A model generated the notes under the pieces. The model was not told the origin of the DNA, did no database searches, and was given only the letters and a program-made list of their open reading frames with translations. Below are positions 1 through 8,996 of a stretch of DNA of 64,000 bases, piece by piece. The DNA comes from Gammaproteobacteria bacterium HGW-Gammaproteobacteria-15 (GTDB lineage Bacteria; Pseudomonadota; Gammaproteobacteria; Enterobacterales; Alteromonadaceae), in assembly GCA_002840125.1 (NCBI GenBank), contig PGZF01000005.1, positions 310,001 through 374,000 on the forward strand, given 5' to 3'. A program made the translations under genes and the position numbers. Within the stretch, counting starts at the first letter, position 1. The number at the start of each line of letters is the position of its first letter.

Positions 1-1025
1 ACCAAAATACACAAGCCGGTGCCAAATAGCGCATAAATCAGTTTAACTGCCAGGCCACTAAAGTTACCAAAATGCAGCGGGTCGGCCATATCGGTCAGAT
101 AAGCCAGCAGGCCTAAATCAGCAGTATGCTGGGTGCCAATAACAACACCCGCGCTATCCAGGTAAATACGGTTAGCCCGGTCGCGCAGCAGTAAATCACC
201 CGCCTGGCCGCTAACCACAATCGGCGCTTTGGCATTGCTGTTATACAGCACAGCGCGGATATCCAGCTGTGGCCGTTGTTGCTGCGCTATGCTGGTTATT
301 TCGGTTAGCGATAAGGGTTGTGTTGGCGGTGTTGCATTTGGTGCCGGGCTTAATGTAGCCCGGGGCACAGGTGGATAATATTGCAGTGGTGTTTTTAGCA
401 ACCAGTGCTCGGCAAAGTACCACAAGCCGGTTAATGTCATCAGCAATACAAACCACCAGCTCCATAAGCCAATAAGCTTGTGCCACGACGCCCAGCTGCT
501 GCGCACTGCCCAGCGCCATTTGCCGGGGTTATGTAACCATTGCCGCCACCAGTTGCGATAGACATAAAAACTTGAGACGAGTGAAATAAGCAGCAAAAAG
601 CTCAGCGAGGTAACAACTACCTTGCCCACGCCTTCGACCGACAAATACATATGCAAATTGCGCAAAAAACGCGATAACCGGCCCCAGTCACCGCTGCCGG
701 TAAGGCTGCCGCTGGCCGGATCAAAATAAGCAAACCGAAACCCGTCTGGCGTAGCCAGTGACGCTTCGCCCGCCAGATAAGTCTGCTGATGTACCTGTAC
801 GCTGATCAGTTGGCTATCCGGGTAAGCAGCGGCCAGATTTTGTTCCAGCTGTATCCAGTTAACCGGGCCACTGCGACTGCTAAGTGCGCGGTATTTGCTG
901 TCGCTCAGGTACTGTATTTCATAGCTAAGCGCTGCTAATACGCCTGTAACGCATACCAGCAGCAACAGCGCCCCCAGCACAAAGCCTGCCCAGGAATGCA
1001 GTGCAAACCATTGCCGGTTAGTCAT
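1..1025 (-). CDS. PepSY-associated membrane protein (partial, cut by window start)
   Basis: An open frame begins with ATG at 1025 and runs off the left edge without a stop, giving 341 visible residues. The N-terminus reads MTNRQWFALHSWAGFVLGAL and forms a first membrane helix with the family's His in the LHSWAG context. Further hydrophobic segments lie near residues 150-165 and 195-215 (FVLLMTLTGLWYF). This is the layout of PepSY_TM proteins, inner-membrane proteins often paired with siderophore receptors and proposed to reduce or release iron. The start lies one base after the TGA of the upstream receptor gene (TGATATG), so the two are almost certainly co-transcribed under the Fur box at 3211-3225. 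The C-terminus is not visible. Confidence 0.85.
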   Translation of the reverse strand, partial: MTNRQWFALHSWAGFVLGALLLLVCVTGVLAALSYEIQYLSDSKYRALSSRSGPVNWIQLEQNLAAAYPDSQLISVQVHQQTYLAGEASLATPDGFRFAYFDPASGSLTGSGDWGRLSRFLRNLHMYLSVEGVGKVVVTSLSFLLLISLVSSFYVYRNWWRQWLHNPGKWRWAVRSSWASWHKLIGLWSWWFVLLMTLTGLWYFAEHWLLKTPLQYYPPVPRATLSPAPNATPPTQPLSLTEITSIAQQQRPQLDIRAVLYNSNAKAPIVVSGQAGDLLLRDRANRIYLDSAGVVIGTQHTADLGLLAYLTDMADPLHFGNFSGLAVKLIYALFGTGLCIL

Positions 1026-1026
1026 A

Positions 1027-3162
1027 TCAGAAGCTGTAGGTTGTTGTCAGATAAATCCGGCGTGGCTCGCCCGGAAAATGCCCGGTACGGTCAATAAAGC
1101 CACTGCTGGCATAGGTTTTATCAAACAGGTTTTTCACATTCAGTTGCACCAGCCAGTTTTGCCACTCAGTTTGCCAGCTGATATCAAACACCGTATAGGC
1201 TTTTACCACCTGCCCGCCAATACTTTGTTGCTCACCAACATAGTCAACTCCGGCGGCAAAGGACGAATGCAGCGCTGGCAGTTCATAACGGCTCCACAAC
1301 CCTAACTGATGCTGTGGTGCATTGGCAAAGCGGCCGTTAAACGCATTGGTAATGCCGTCGTTGTCCTGCACTACCCGGGTATCGTTGTAAGCGTAACTCA
1401 GGTTCATTACCCAGTTGTCGGTTAAATCGCCTAACACATCCAGCTCAAAGCCGCGGCTGCGTACTTCGCCCAGTGCCAGTAAGTCATCCTGGCCATCGTT
1501 AGCCACATCACCGCGCGGATCAGCCTGCAGAATATTTTTCCGGGTAATTTCGTACACCGCGGTATTTAAGCGCACGCTATCGTTTAACAGCGAAAAACGC
1601 ACCCCGGCTTCATATAAACGCGAAGTTTCCGGCTCAAATGGCCCGCCCACTGCTTCAGCCTGCGAGGCAGCATCCTGTGGCACAAAGCCGGTAGCAGCAA
1701 CCAGATAACCACGGGCATAGTCGGTTAGCTGGTAAGTGGTACCCAGCCGCCACGACGTATCGTTACCCGATACTTTGCTGCCATCACGCTTATTAGTATC
1801 TTCAAAGCTGTCCCAGCGCAGCCCCAGCAGCAAGTTCCAGTTGTCTGACAGCGTTAACTGGTCCTGCAGGTAAACGCCTTTACGCACGGTTTCAGTATCA
1901 GTGATATTGGGTGTTACGGCGTCCAGGTTATAATCGGCGCGGCTGGTCAGGCCATATACCGGGTCGCGCAGGCTAAGGCCTGGCACAGTGCCGCCGTTTT
2001 CACGCGGTACGGCGTTACGGCCAGAGAAATAGGAATCCTGTTGTAAATAGTCAGCACCCACTAACAGCGTATGCTCAATATCAGCGAGGCTTAGCTCAAC
2101 AATATTGTTCCAGGTCAGGCTGAGCGAGTCATTCTCGCGGTTTTGGTCACGAAACTGGCGGCGGCAGTAATCAATAACGCCATCACCATCGGTATCAAAA
2201 CTGCAAAACGGTTCATGGTAGTTTTGCAGCTCCTGATTCTGGTAGCCACGCACGGTAATATCGGTGCTCCACTGGCGGCTAACCTGATGTTCTAAGCGGG
2301 CTTGATACACTTCGGCGGTTAACAGCTGAAAGTCACTGCTTTCGTTATGGTTCCAGCTACGATCGGCCAGAAAGTTACCATTAGCATCGGTAACTACGCC
2401 ACGCAGGCGGGCGCCACCGTAATCTTGCTCTACGTCGGTGTATTGCAGTGTCAGCGTGGTGTCCTGTGTCAGGTCTATGGCGTAACCTAAATCGATGATC
2501 TGGTTTTCCACATCAGTATTTTGCCGGAAGGGTTTTTCGCTGTCTTTGTAAATACCGGCGCGGTAACGCTGGGCTGCATCATCGGTTAACGGCCCGCTTA
2601 GTTCCAGTGAACCGCTGTAAAAGCTGTCGTTACCCAGGCCTACTTTCAGCTGCCTCTCGGGCAGCGCTGTTGGTTTTTTGGTGCTGTAGTTAATCAGGCC
2701 GCCGGGGGGCATACTGCCATACAGGGCGCCAGCCGCGCCTTTTAGCACCTGAATTTCCGCTACATTGAACAGCTGCGGTACCGCAAAGCCGTTAAACGGA
2801 TCGCCGCGCACGCCGTCGTATAAAATTTCGTCCTGGCGAAAACCGCGAAACGTCACGCCGGAGTAGCTAAAACCACTGACACCGCTCATGCTGCGATATA
2901 AATCGGTAATTTGCCGTGCGGCCTGATCGCGGATCAGGGCCTCGGGCAATACCTGAATATTTTGTGGAATTTCATCCAGCGGCGTATCGGTGCGGGTAGC
3001 CAGATTAGACGAGTTAACCCGGTACAGCGTTTGGGCCCGGCCTTTAACTTCAATATGTTCCAGTGCAGCAGTTGAAGTGTCAGCCGGTGCTGTATCGGCC
3101 TGGGTGTTAGCAGAAAATGCCATAGTGCAGAATAAACTGACAGCAGAAAGACAGAACTTCAT
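1027..3162 (-). CDS. TonB-dependent siderophore receptor
   Basis: A 711-residue outer-membrane receptor for ferric-siderophore uptake. I chose the ATG at 3162 because it gives a signal peptide (MKFCLSAVSLFCTMAFSANT, cleavage after QA). A TTG 57 bases upstream would only add a non-signal extension. After the signal comes a TonB-box-like EHIEVKG, then a plug domain (about residues 55-180, with VLPEALIRDQ, FRGFRQDEILYDGVRG and VLKGAAGALYGSMPPGG), then a 22-strand barrel ending in the typical terminal Phe (TYSF). The PPGG variant and FRGF motif are typical of siderophore receptors of the FhuE/FpvA type. The gene is first in an operon with the PepSY protein. A Fur box lies 49 bases upstream of the start. 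The ligand cannot be told from sequence. Confidence 0.93.
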   Translation of the reverse strand: MKFCLSAVSLFCTMAFSANTQADTAPADTSTAALEHIEVKGRAQTLYRVNSSNLATRTDTPLDEIPQNIQVLPEALIRDQAARQITDLYRSMSGVSGFSYSGVTFRGFRQDEILYDGVRGDPFNGFAVPQLFNVAEIQVLKGAAGALYGSMPPGGLINYSTKKPTALPERQLKVGLGNDSFYSGSLELSGPLTDDAAQRYRAGIYKDSEKPFRQNTDVENQIIDLGYAIDLTQDTTLTLQYTDVEQDYGGARLRGVVTDANGNFLADRSWNHNESSDFQLLTAEVYQARLEHQVSRQWSTDITVRGYQNQELQNYHEPFCSFDTDGDGVIDYCRRQFRDQNRENDSLSLTWNNIVELSLADIEHTLLVGADYLQQDSYFSGRNAVPRENGGTVPGLSLRDPVYGLTSRADYNLDAVTPNITDTETVRKGVYLQDQLTLSDNWNLLLGLRWDSFEDTNKRDGSKVSGNDTSWRLGTTYQLTDYARGYLVAATGFVPQDAASQAEAVGGPFEPETSRLYEAGVRFSLLNDSVRLNTAVYEITRKNILQADPRGDVANDGQDDLLALGEVRSRGFELDVLGDLTDNWVMNLSYAYNDTRVVQDNDGITNAFNGRFANAPQHQLGLWSRYELPALHSSFAAGVDYVGEQQSIGGQVVKAYTVFDISWQTEWQNWLVQLNVKNLFDKTYASSGFIDRTGHFPGEPRRIYLTTTYSF

Positions 3163-3210
3163 ATTACGACCTGTATCGCAGGAGGAATTAAACAGGTCGC
3201 GAAGTGTAAA

Positions 3211-3225
3211 TGATAACAATTATTA
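3211..3225 (-). promoter_or_regulatory. Fur box upstream of the siderophore receptor
   Basis: The 15-mer TGATAACAATTATTA matches the 7-1-7 Fur consensus TGATAAT-N-ATTATCA at 12 of 14 defined positions. It sits about 50 bases upstream of the receptor start, in an AT-rich stretch suitable for a promoter. This predicts iron-dependent repression of the receptor and PepSY genes. Confidence 0.7.
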
Positions 3226-3257
3226 TTACAATAAAATTGAACTAAAACTGCTAGGTA

Positions 3258-3289
3258 ATCCGCTGCTGCCATCGCCGGCAGCAGCGGAT
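3258..3289 (-). terminator. Stem-loop after the YwqK-repeat gene
   Basis: A perfect 13-bp inverted repeat (3258-3270 with 3277-3289, core CCGCTGCTGCC / GGCAGCAGCGG) has a 6-base loop. It begins 6 bases past the stop of the minus-strand YwqK-repeat gene and separates it from the receptor promoter. The downstream T-tract on the minus strand is weak (CAGTTTTAG), so efficiency is uncertain. Confidence 0.6.
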
Positions 3290-3294
3290 CTTAG

Positions 3295-5598
3295 TTAGCC
3301 TTTATGCTCGGTTTTAATTAACTTGCCGTGTTGATCAAAGTACTGCCAGTCGCCTGACGGCCTGTCGCTGATATAGCTGCCCTGAGTACGCACCTGGCCA
3401 TTAGGCCAGTACTCCAGCCATTCGCCTTCTTTGCGATCACGCAGGTAATCGCCCTGTTGCAGCGGTTTACCATTAGGGTGAAAGTATTCCGCTTTGCCTT
3501 CTTTTAAACCTTTGACATAGCTTTCTTTTTGCTGTGGCCGGCCATTTAAATGAAACAACTGATACCGGCCATGCGGCTTGTCGTACTCGTATTCAATTTC
3601 GCTTTTTAACTGGCCGTTGTCGTAGTAGTCCTGCGCCAGGCCATGTTTACGGCTGTCATCGTAATGCACCGCCTGAGCCAGGGTGCCATCTTCATACCAG
3701 GCTTGCCACAAACCAAACCACTGGCCCTTTTGCATTTTGCCGGCCAGTTTAGGCTCGCCGTTGCTAACATAAAACTCCTGATAGTCACCGGTTTTTTCGC
3801 CTTTTTCCCACTGCTCGGTTTTATGTAAAATATTCTTTGCCGTATAAAACTCGGCTTTACCGTGCTGTTTGTTTTCCTGCCACTGTATTTTATGCCTGAT
3901 AGTACCTTCCGGAATAAAACCGTAAGTTGGGTCGTCAGCCTGGTAATAGTATTCAATCCATTCGCCGGTTTTCTGGTTGTTGTAGTAATAACCACTGCTG
4001 CGGCGACGCCCCTGATAATAGTCAACAAAACGGCCTTCAGCTTTACCGTTAACAAACTCCTGCTCGCGGCTTTTTTCGCCCTGCTGGTAGCTGATCCAGT
4101 TACCGTGGCGTTTGTTATCGGCGTAACTACCTTCCTGAGTCAGATCACCGTTTGCAGCCCATTGCTGGTATTTACCCACCTGGGCGAATCTGTGTTCTGT
4201 TGGTTTTTTCTCACTGGCGTAGTGTTCCAGCTTTTGCGGTTTGCCGGTGTCGTAAAAACTCTGGTAACGCCCGGTCAGCTGGCCATCTTTGCGCTCGCCC
4301 TCCTCGCGCAGGTTGCCATTCATATGCCAGCTTTTAAAGGGCCCGTTTAACTGGCCATTGGTATAGGTATTGTGCTCACGCGGTTCACCCGACGAGTAAA
4401 ATGTTTTGCTCAGGCCATGGCGTTTACCGGCTTTGTAATACGACTCTTCTACCAGTTTGTCGTCCATAAAGCGCTTATGCACGCCGTCACGCTCGCCCAG
4501 CACAAAGTTGGATAAATCATATGGCAGGCCATTTTCCTGATAGGTTTCATTAGCACCATGTAGCGGAAACTGGCCATTAGCATTGCGTTCTGTAGTGTGG
4601 TAGGTAATGCGCTTCGACAGCTCGCCATTGTTGTGATACTGCAGTTGCTCACCAGCGAACATGCCATCAATATAATGCTGCTTTTGCGTCAGTTGCCCGG
4701 CTTCGGTAAACCATTGCTGTTCACCATGCTGCTTACCCTGTTTAAACAGCAATGCATTCATCAGCTGGCCATTGGGGTAAAACTCGCGGCATTCGCCGTG
4801 TTGTGCACCCTGCTGATAATTACAGTGGCGCACCAGAGTGCCATCGGTACTGAATTGCTCGGTTAAACCATGGCGTTTACCATTGAGGTAGTGAGCTTTA
4901 ACCTCCACCTTATCCGGGGCAAAAAACTGCAGCCACTGCCCATGCTGCTGGCCCTGAGCATCGTATTCGCCCTGCAGTAATACCGTGCCCTGCTCGTTTT
5001 TACTTTGATATAACCCGGTGAGCTGGTTGTTGGCATAAGTCCACTGCTCGGCTACTTCACCGTTAAGATGGAAGGTTTGCCACACGCCATGGCGCAGGCT
5101 GTCCTGATAGGTTTCGACACTGCGTATTTTGCCGTTGTCGTAAAAACGGCTGACGTTGGTTTTTTCGCCACGCTCAAACTGGCTGGTTTCTATTACCTGG
5201 TGCTGGTTGTTAAACCGCTGCCACAAGCCAGTGGCGACACCGGCATCATAATGCTCTATTTGCTCAATACTGCCATCAACGGCAAAGTACTGCCATTCAC
5301 CATGCTGGCGCCCGGCCTGATAATGGCCGCTTAAAACGCGCTGATTACGTTGATCAAACACCTGCCAGTTGCCTTGCACCAGGCCCTGTTCGAACGTAGC
5401 CAGCGTATAACCCTGGCTATCGCGCACTAAGCGGTATTCGCCTTGTAACGCCAGGCCGTTGCTAAGGTTGTAGTAAACATCAACACCTTCCACCTTGCGC
5501 ACATCCAGCATACGGTCGGCTAAGGTTTGGCTGGCCATAACCGGCACAGCTAACTGCAGGCAAAACAACAGTAAAAAATGAAGTGGGGATAAACGCAC
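3295..5598 (-). CDS. Large secreted YwqK/MORN-like repeat protein
   Basis: A 767-residue protein with a GTG start and a signal peptide (LLLFCLQLAVPVMA), followed almost entirely by roughly 25-30 tandem units of about 23 residues. The unit pattern is GxxxGxWxxYxxNGxLxxExxYxxG, with recurring HGxWxxF, NGxLxxE and YxxGKxHG signatures. This is the YwqK family, a beta-hairpin repeat fold related to MORN repeats. Databases often call such proteins 'antitoxin' after one Bacillus protein. Nothing here supports a toxin-antitoxin role, since no toxin gene lies beside it. The protein probably acts in the periplasm or at the surface as a binding scaffold (inference). It is transcribed alone and ends in the stem-loop at 3258-3289. 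Confidence 0.85.
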   Translation of the reverse strand: MRLSPLHFLLLFCLQLAVPVMASQTLADRMLDVRKVEGVDVYYNLSNGLALQGEYRLVRDSQGYTLATFEQGLVQGNWQVFDQRNQRVLSGHYQAGRQHGEWQYFAVDGSIEQIEHYDAGVATGLWQRFNNQHQVIETSQFERGEKTNVSRFYDNGKIRSVETYQDSLRHGVWQTFHLNGEVAEQWTYANNQLTGLYQSKNEQGTVLLQGEYDAQGQQHGQWLQFFAPDKVEVKAHYLNGKRHGLTEQFSTDGTLVRHCNYQQGAQHGECREFYPNGQLMNALLFKQGKQHGEQQWFTEAGQLTQKQHYIDGMFAGEQLQYHNNGELSKRITYHTTERNANGQFPLHGANETYQENGLPYDLSNFVLGERDGVHKRFMDDKLVEESYYKAGKRHGLSKTFYSSGEPREHNTYTNGQLNGPFKSWHMNGNLREEGERKDGQLTGRYQSFYDTGKPQKLEHYASEKKPTEHRFAQVGKYQQWAANGDLTQEGSYADNKRHGNWISYQQGEKSREQEFVNGKAEGRFVDYYQGRRRSSGYYYNNQKTGEWIEYYYQADDPTYGFIPEGTIRHKIQWQENKQHGKAEFYTAKNILHKTEQWEKGEKTGDYQEFYVSNGEPKLAGKMQKGQWFGLWQAWYEDGTLAQAVHYDDSRKHGLAQDYYDNGQLKSEIEYEYDKPHGRYQLFHLNGRPQQKESYVKGLKEGKAEYFHPNGKPLQQGDYLRDRKEGEWLEYWPNGQVRTQGSYISDRPSGDWQYFDQHGKLIKTEHKG

Positions 5599-5720
5599 TG
5601 ATACTTGTCCCTGTTTAAACCAATATTCTGGCGCAGGATATTAACACAAAGCAGCAGCGGCGTAAGTAAGGTTATGGCAAGGTAAATAAACCGCAGTAGT
5701 TGTCAGCTACTGCCGGCCAC

Positions 5721-6755
5721 TCAGCTATTGCGGTTAAAACCGCAAGACTGGCGGATAATTAACTTAGGCTCAATCTGGCTGACAGTGATCGGCTGGTTAT
5801 TAATCAGTTGCAGCAGGTTGTTTACCAGCAGCTCACCGGCCTGGGTGGTGTCTTGCTGAATAGTACTAAGAGCCGGAGTGGCAAAAGATGCCACGGGAAT
5901 ATCATCAAAACCCATTACGGCAATATCTTCCGGCACCCTTAAGTTGCGCCGTTTCAGGCAGCGCATAACGCCAATAGCGATAAGATCGCTGGCACAGAAA
6001 ATGGCATCAACCTGATGGCCGCCAGCCAGTAATTGCTCAGTGGCCTTATCGCCGGCACTTTCGGTAGAAATAGCATCAAAATGCGGCACCTGATCAGCAC
6101 TGATACCGGCTTTATTTAACGCATCAATAAAGCCCAGATAACGGGCACTAAATTCCGGGCTGCCTTCAGAGGCATTACCGACAAAGGCAAATTTCTTATG
6201 TCCGGTAGCCAGCAAATGCTCACCGGCTAAACGGCCGCCTTCACGGTTATTGCTGCGCAGCGTAAATTCCGGGTGGCCGAGCACTTCGGCGCCCCAACAG
6301 ACAAAATGGGTTTCCTGCGCCAGTAATTTATGCAGTTTTTCTTCGTAATCTTTATAGTCGCCGTAACCAAGCAGAATAATGCCATCGGCTTTATTGCTGT
6401 CTTCGTAGTCAGCATGCCAGTCGTCACTTAATTGCTGAAAAGACACCAGTAAGTCCTGGCTGCGTTTGGCACAGGCGCGGGTAATGCTGCCCAGCATAGA
6501 TAAAAAGAACGGATTGATCAGCGACTCGTCGGTGGTGGGGTCTTCAAATAACAGCAAAGCCAGCGTACTGCTGCGCTGCTGGCGCAGGTTACTGGCGTTT
6601 TTATCTACTTTGTAATTTAGTTGCCGTGCAATCGCCTGCACTTTTTCACGTGTTTCTTTATTAACCTGCGGGCTGTTTCGTAGCGCCCGCGACACCGTGG
6701 ACTGCGATACTCCAGCCATATAAGCAATGTCGAACGAAGTAGCTTTGTCTCTCAT
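5721..6755 (-). CDS. LacI-family transcriptional regulator
   Basis: A 344-residue regulator. The ATG at 6755 is preferred to the adjacent in-frame TTG. Residues about 5-55 form the LacI helix-turn-helix and hinge (DIAYMAGVSQSTVSRALRNS, then ARQLNYKVDKNASNLR). The rest is a periplasmic-binding-protein-like effector domain with GFDDIPVASFATPALSTI near the C-terminus, the usual LacI/GalR dimer and sugar-binding segment. The family represses carbohydrate utilisation genes. No sugar operon adjoins it; the only carbohydrate enzyme in the window is the alpha-amylase 20 kb away, and I see no shared operator. Target and inducer are unknown. Confidence 0.92.
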   Translation of the reverse strand: MRDKATSFDIAYMAGVSQSTVSRALRNSPQVNKETREKVQAIARQLNYKVDKNASNLRQQRSSTLALLLFEDPTTDESLINPFFLSMLGSITRACAKRSQDLLVSFQQLSDDWHADYEDSNKADGIILLGYGDYKDYEEKLHKLLAQETHFVCWGAEVLGHPEFTLRSNNREGGRLAGEHLLATGHKKFAFVGNASEGSPEFSARYLGFIDALNKAGISADQVPHFDAISTESAGDKATEQLLAGGHQVDAIFCASDLIAIGVMRCLKRRNLRVPEDIAVMGFDDIPVASFATPALSTIQQDTTQAGELLVNNLLQLINNQPITVSQIEPKLIIRQSCGFNRNS

Positions 6756-7070
6756 CAAAACGCTCTGCTATGACAGCGATATTACTACGCTTATCAACAC
6801 CGGCCGCCCGCCGCAGCAGCTACCAGTATCTTAGAATTATTGTGGCCTTATCATAAAGTGAATTGGCAGGGGATTCAATTTACATCTTGCGCCACCCTGC
6901 TTTATACCTGAACGGGTGGTTTTAAGATCACTTTGCCACAGTCTGGCGAAGCTTAAATTTAGTGAAGCGAATTGTGAAACATTGTTATGCCTGCTTATGT
7001 CTTGCCGCACAACTTGCTAAACTAACAGCGTAAAAATATCTGTAAACTAACCGCTGAGCTAAGGTGAAGA
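6756..7070. other. Divergent intergenic region between lacI-type gene and MipA operon
   Basis: This 315-base gap must hold the promoters of two divergent transcription units. TACATCTTGCGCCA at 6881-6894 matches the left half of the enterobacterial RstA box (TACATNTNGTTACA) but only loosely the right half. I see no clear LacI-type palindrome and no gene. Confidence 0.4.
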
Positions 7071-7922
7071 TTGCGCTACCTGATCATACTTTTATTGCTG
7101 CTAAGCTGGCAGGTGAAAGCCGAGCCCGCGCCAGTGTGCGCACAAGGCGCTCAGTGCGTAGAAGAACAACGGCTATACCTGAGCTGGGCGCTGGGCTATG
7201 GCCAACGCAGCAACCCGCTGTATGGTGGCGAAGAGCTGCCGCTGGTTATCCTGCCGGATATATACTATTACGGCCGCTACTGGTTTTTTGACAACGGTAA
7301 ACTTGGCAGCAGCCTGGCGTTGTCAGACAACTGGCAATTAAGTGTGCTGGGCCAGTTTAATCAGGAAAAAGGCTACTTCCAAAAATGGTTTGGCGGCAAC
7401 CTGATGCAATTTAATCATACCGCTATGGTAGGGCCCAGCTTTGCCGAAGAGCGTAGTGCCCAGGTCGTTTCTGTACGCCAGGTTAGTAAACGGCCAACTG
7501 CCTTTGATTTGGGCGTGCAGCTGGACTGGTTTAATGAAGACTGGCAGGCACAAGCGATACTTTGGCAAGACGTTAGCAACACTTACCAAGGCCAGCATGC
7601 CAGCATCAGTATCGGCCGCAACTGGCAGCTCAACAGTGGCCTGTGGCAAGCCAGTGCCAAACTAAACTGGAAAAGCGCCAAACTGATTGATACTTATTAT
7701 GGCATTGATAATAATGAGCCGTTTTATCTGCCACGCTACGATGGCAGGCCAAGTTGGCAGCCTGAGCTGCGTTTAAGTTGGCAAAAGCCCGTGTCTGAAC
7801 GCGTCTCTGTACTGGCTTTTGTACGCTACCTACATCTGGATGATGCTATGACACTAAGCCCGCTGGTGCGGTCTGACAATGTAACAACCTGGTTTTTAGG
7901 CGTGAGTTACCGGTTTTATTAA
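7071..7922 (+). CDS. MipA/OmpV-family outer membrane protein
   Basis: A 283-residue outer-membrane beta-barrel. It starts with TTG behind AAGGTGAAGA, which gives a signal peptide (LIILLLLLSWQVKA). The mature part opens with the family's glycine- and aromatic-rich strand (LYLSWALGYGQRSNPLYGGE, then PDIYYYGRYWFFDNG) and ends in the barrel signature SYRFY. MipA/OmpV proteins are envelope barrels linked to murein synthesis scaffolds or to osmotic and antimicrobial-peptide responses. It is first in a four-gene operon. Its stop overlaps the next start (TAATG). Being encoded with an RstAB-like sensor system suggests it is an output or auxiliary part of that envelope-sensing circuit (inference). Confidence 0.85.
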   Translation: MRYLIILLLLLSWQVKAEPAPVCAQGAQCVEEQRLYLSWALGYGQRSNPLYGGEELPLVILPDIYYYGRYWFFDNGKLGSSLALSDNWQLSVLGQFNQEKGYFQKWFGGNLMQFNHTAMVGPSFAEERSAQVVSVRQVSKRPTAFDLGVQLDWFNEDWQAQAILWQDVSNTYQGQHASISIGRNWQLNSGLWQASAKLNWKSAKLIDTYYGIDNNEPFYLPRYDGRPSWQPELRLSWQKPVSERVSVLAFVRYLHLDDAMTLSPLVRSDNVTTWFLGVSYRFY

Positions 7923-8302
7923 TGCACGGTTTCTGGTTGTTACTGGCACTGAACGGAGTCACTGCACCACAGGCTGCATCCGCCCCCTGTGCGGCTGCGC
8001 TATGCTGGAACGTAAAACCCCAAATTTGTGTTACCGAACAACCCAACCAACCCTGCCAGGCTGACCTGCAGGTGCAGTGGTACAGCGAGCAAAAGCTAAG
8101 CCCCTGCCTGTTTCTGGCAGAGCAGCTTATCCAATGCTGGCAAGACGCCACCACAGGCCAATGGCAGCAGCCGCTGTCGTGGCAACATACCGAGCTTAGC
8201 CTGCGTAATAGCAATAATACGGTATTGCTGCAAACAGAACTGAAAGTGTTAAGCCGCAAACCAATGCGGCGCCGGATCGCCAGCCCATGGAGTATTTTCT
8301 GA
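7922..8302 (+). CDS. DUF3019 domain protein
   Basis: A 126-residue exported protein. The N-terminus is a signal peptide (FWLLLALNGVTAPQAASA). The DUF3019 core has WNVKPQICV, then QPCQADLQVQWYS, CLFLAEQLIQCW and a basic C-terminus (LSRKPMRRR). Six or more cysteines suggest a disulfide-stabilised periplasmic domain. The start overlaps the MipA stop, and its own stop overlaps the response-regulator start (TGATG), so all are translationally coupled. From memory DUF3019 genes recur beside MipA and OmpR-type regulators in Alteromonadales. The biochemical role is unknown; a periplasmic accessory of the sensor kinase is a reasonable guess. Confidence 0.8.
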   Translation: MHGFWLLLALNGVTAPQAASAPCAAALCWNVKPQICVTEQPNQPCQADLQVQWYSEQKLSPCLFLAEQLIQCWQDATTGQWQQPLSWQHTELSLRNSNNTVLLQTELKVLSRKPMRRRIASPWSIF

Positions 8303-8994
8303 TGGCCAAAATATTGTTAGTAGAAGACGATGCGCGCCTGGCCTCTTTGGTGCAGAGCTTTTTAACCCAACACGGCTTTACTGTACAGCAACAAAGCCAG
8401 GGCGACGCGGTGGCAGAGCACTGCCGCCAGTTTCAGCCGGATCTGATCGTTCTGGACCTGATGCTGCCTGGCCTGGACGGCTTTGGTGTTTGTCGTCAGA
8501 TCCGCCCCTGGTATAAAGGCCCGGTGTTAATGTTAACGGCGAAACAAAGTGATATTGATCAGGTGCTGGGGCTGGAACTGGGTGCCGATGATTATGTGGT
8601 AAAACCGGTAGAGCCACGTGTGCTGGTAGCCCGTATTAACGCCTTGCTGCGGCGCAGCCAAAGCACCGCTAAAACCGAGCAGCAAGAGCTGCAGTTTGGC
8701 CGTTTAATGTTAAAACAACGTGCCCGTGAAGCCTGGTACGACAACGAGCGTGTAGAACTTACCAGCTATGAATTTGATTTACTCTGGATGCTGGCCAAAC
8801 ATGCCGGCCAAACCGTAAAACGCGAAGCTATTCACCAGCAGATCATCGGCCGTGAATACGACGGCCTGGACCGTACCGTCGATGTACGGATTTCGCATTT
8901 ACGCCGTAAGCTGGGTGACAACGCCGAAACACCGTTTCGTATTAAAACCGTCTGGGGTAAAGGCTATTTATTTGTCGCAGACGCCTGGCACTGA
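8302..8994 (+). CDS. OmpR-family response regulator (RstA-like)
   Basis: A 230-residue two-component regulator. I prefer the ATG at 8302, which overlaps the preceding stop, to the ATG 15 bases upstream. The receiver domain has the acidic pair ED at 8-9 with D10, the phosphoacceptor D52 (VLDLMLPGLDG), the Thr/Lys pair (MLTAK and K101 in DDYVVKPVEP), and a C-terminal winged helix (ELTSYEFDLLWMLAKHAGQ, then RTVDVRISHLRRKLGD). The closest architecture is RstA. It should control the MipA/DUF3019 genes with the kinase that follows two bases later. Confidence 0.92.
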   Translation: MAKILLVEDDARLASLVQSFLTQHGFTVQQQSQGDAVAEHCRQFQPDLIVLDLMLPGLDGFGVCRQIRPWYKGPVLMLTAKQSDIDQVLGLELGADDYVVKPVEPRVLVARINALLRRSQSTAKTEQQELQFGRLMLKQRAREAWYDNERVELTSYEFDLLWMLAKHAGQTVKREAIHQQIIGREYDGLDRTVDVRISHLRRKLGDNAETPFRIKTVWGKGYLFVADAWH

Positions 8995-8996
8995 GT

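Noticed and set aside
3862-4350. Long plus-strand frame opposite the YwqK-repeat gene
   Set aside because: It is the antisense of the regular repeats, which creates long hydrophobic frames by codon bias.
3295-5598. Toxin-antitoxin system suggested by the common YwqK annotation
   Set aside because: No toxin gene is adjacent, the protein is exported and it is composed only of repeats.
6975-6990. Second RstA-box-like site (AACATTGTTATG) before the MipA operon
   Set aside because: The spacer of the consensus is missing three bases, so the match is not meaningful.
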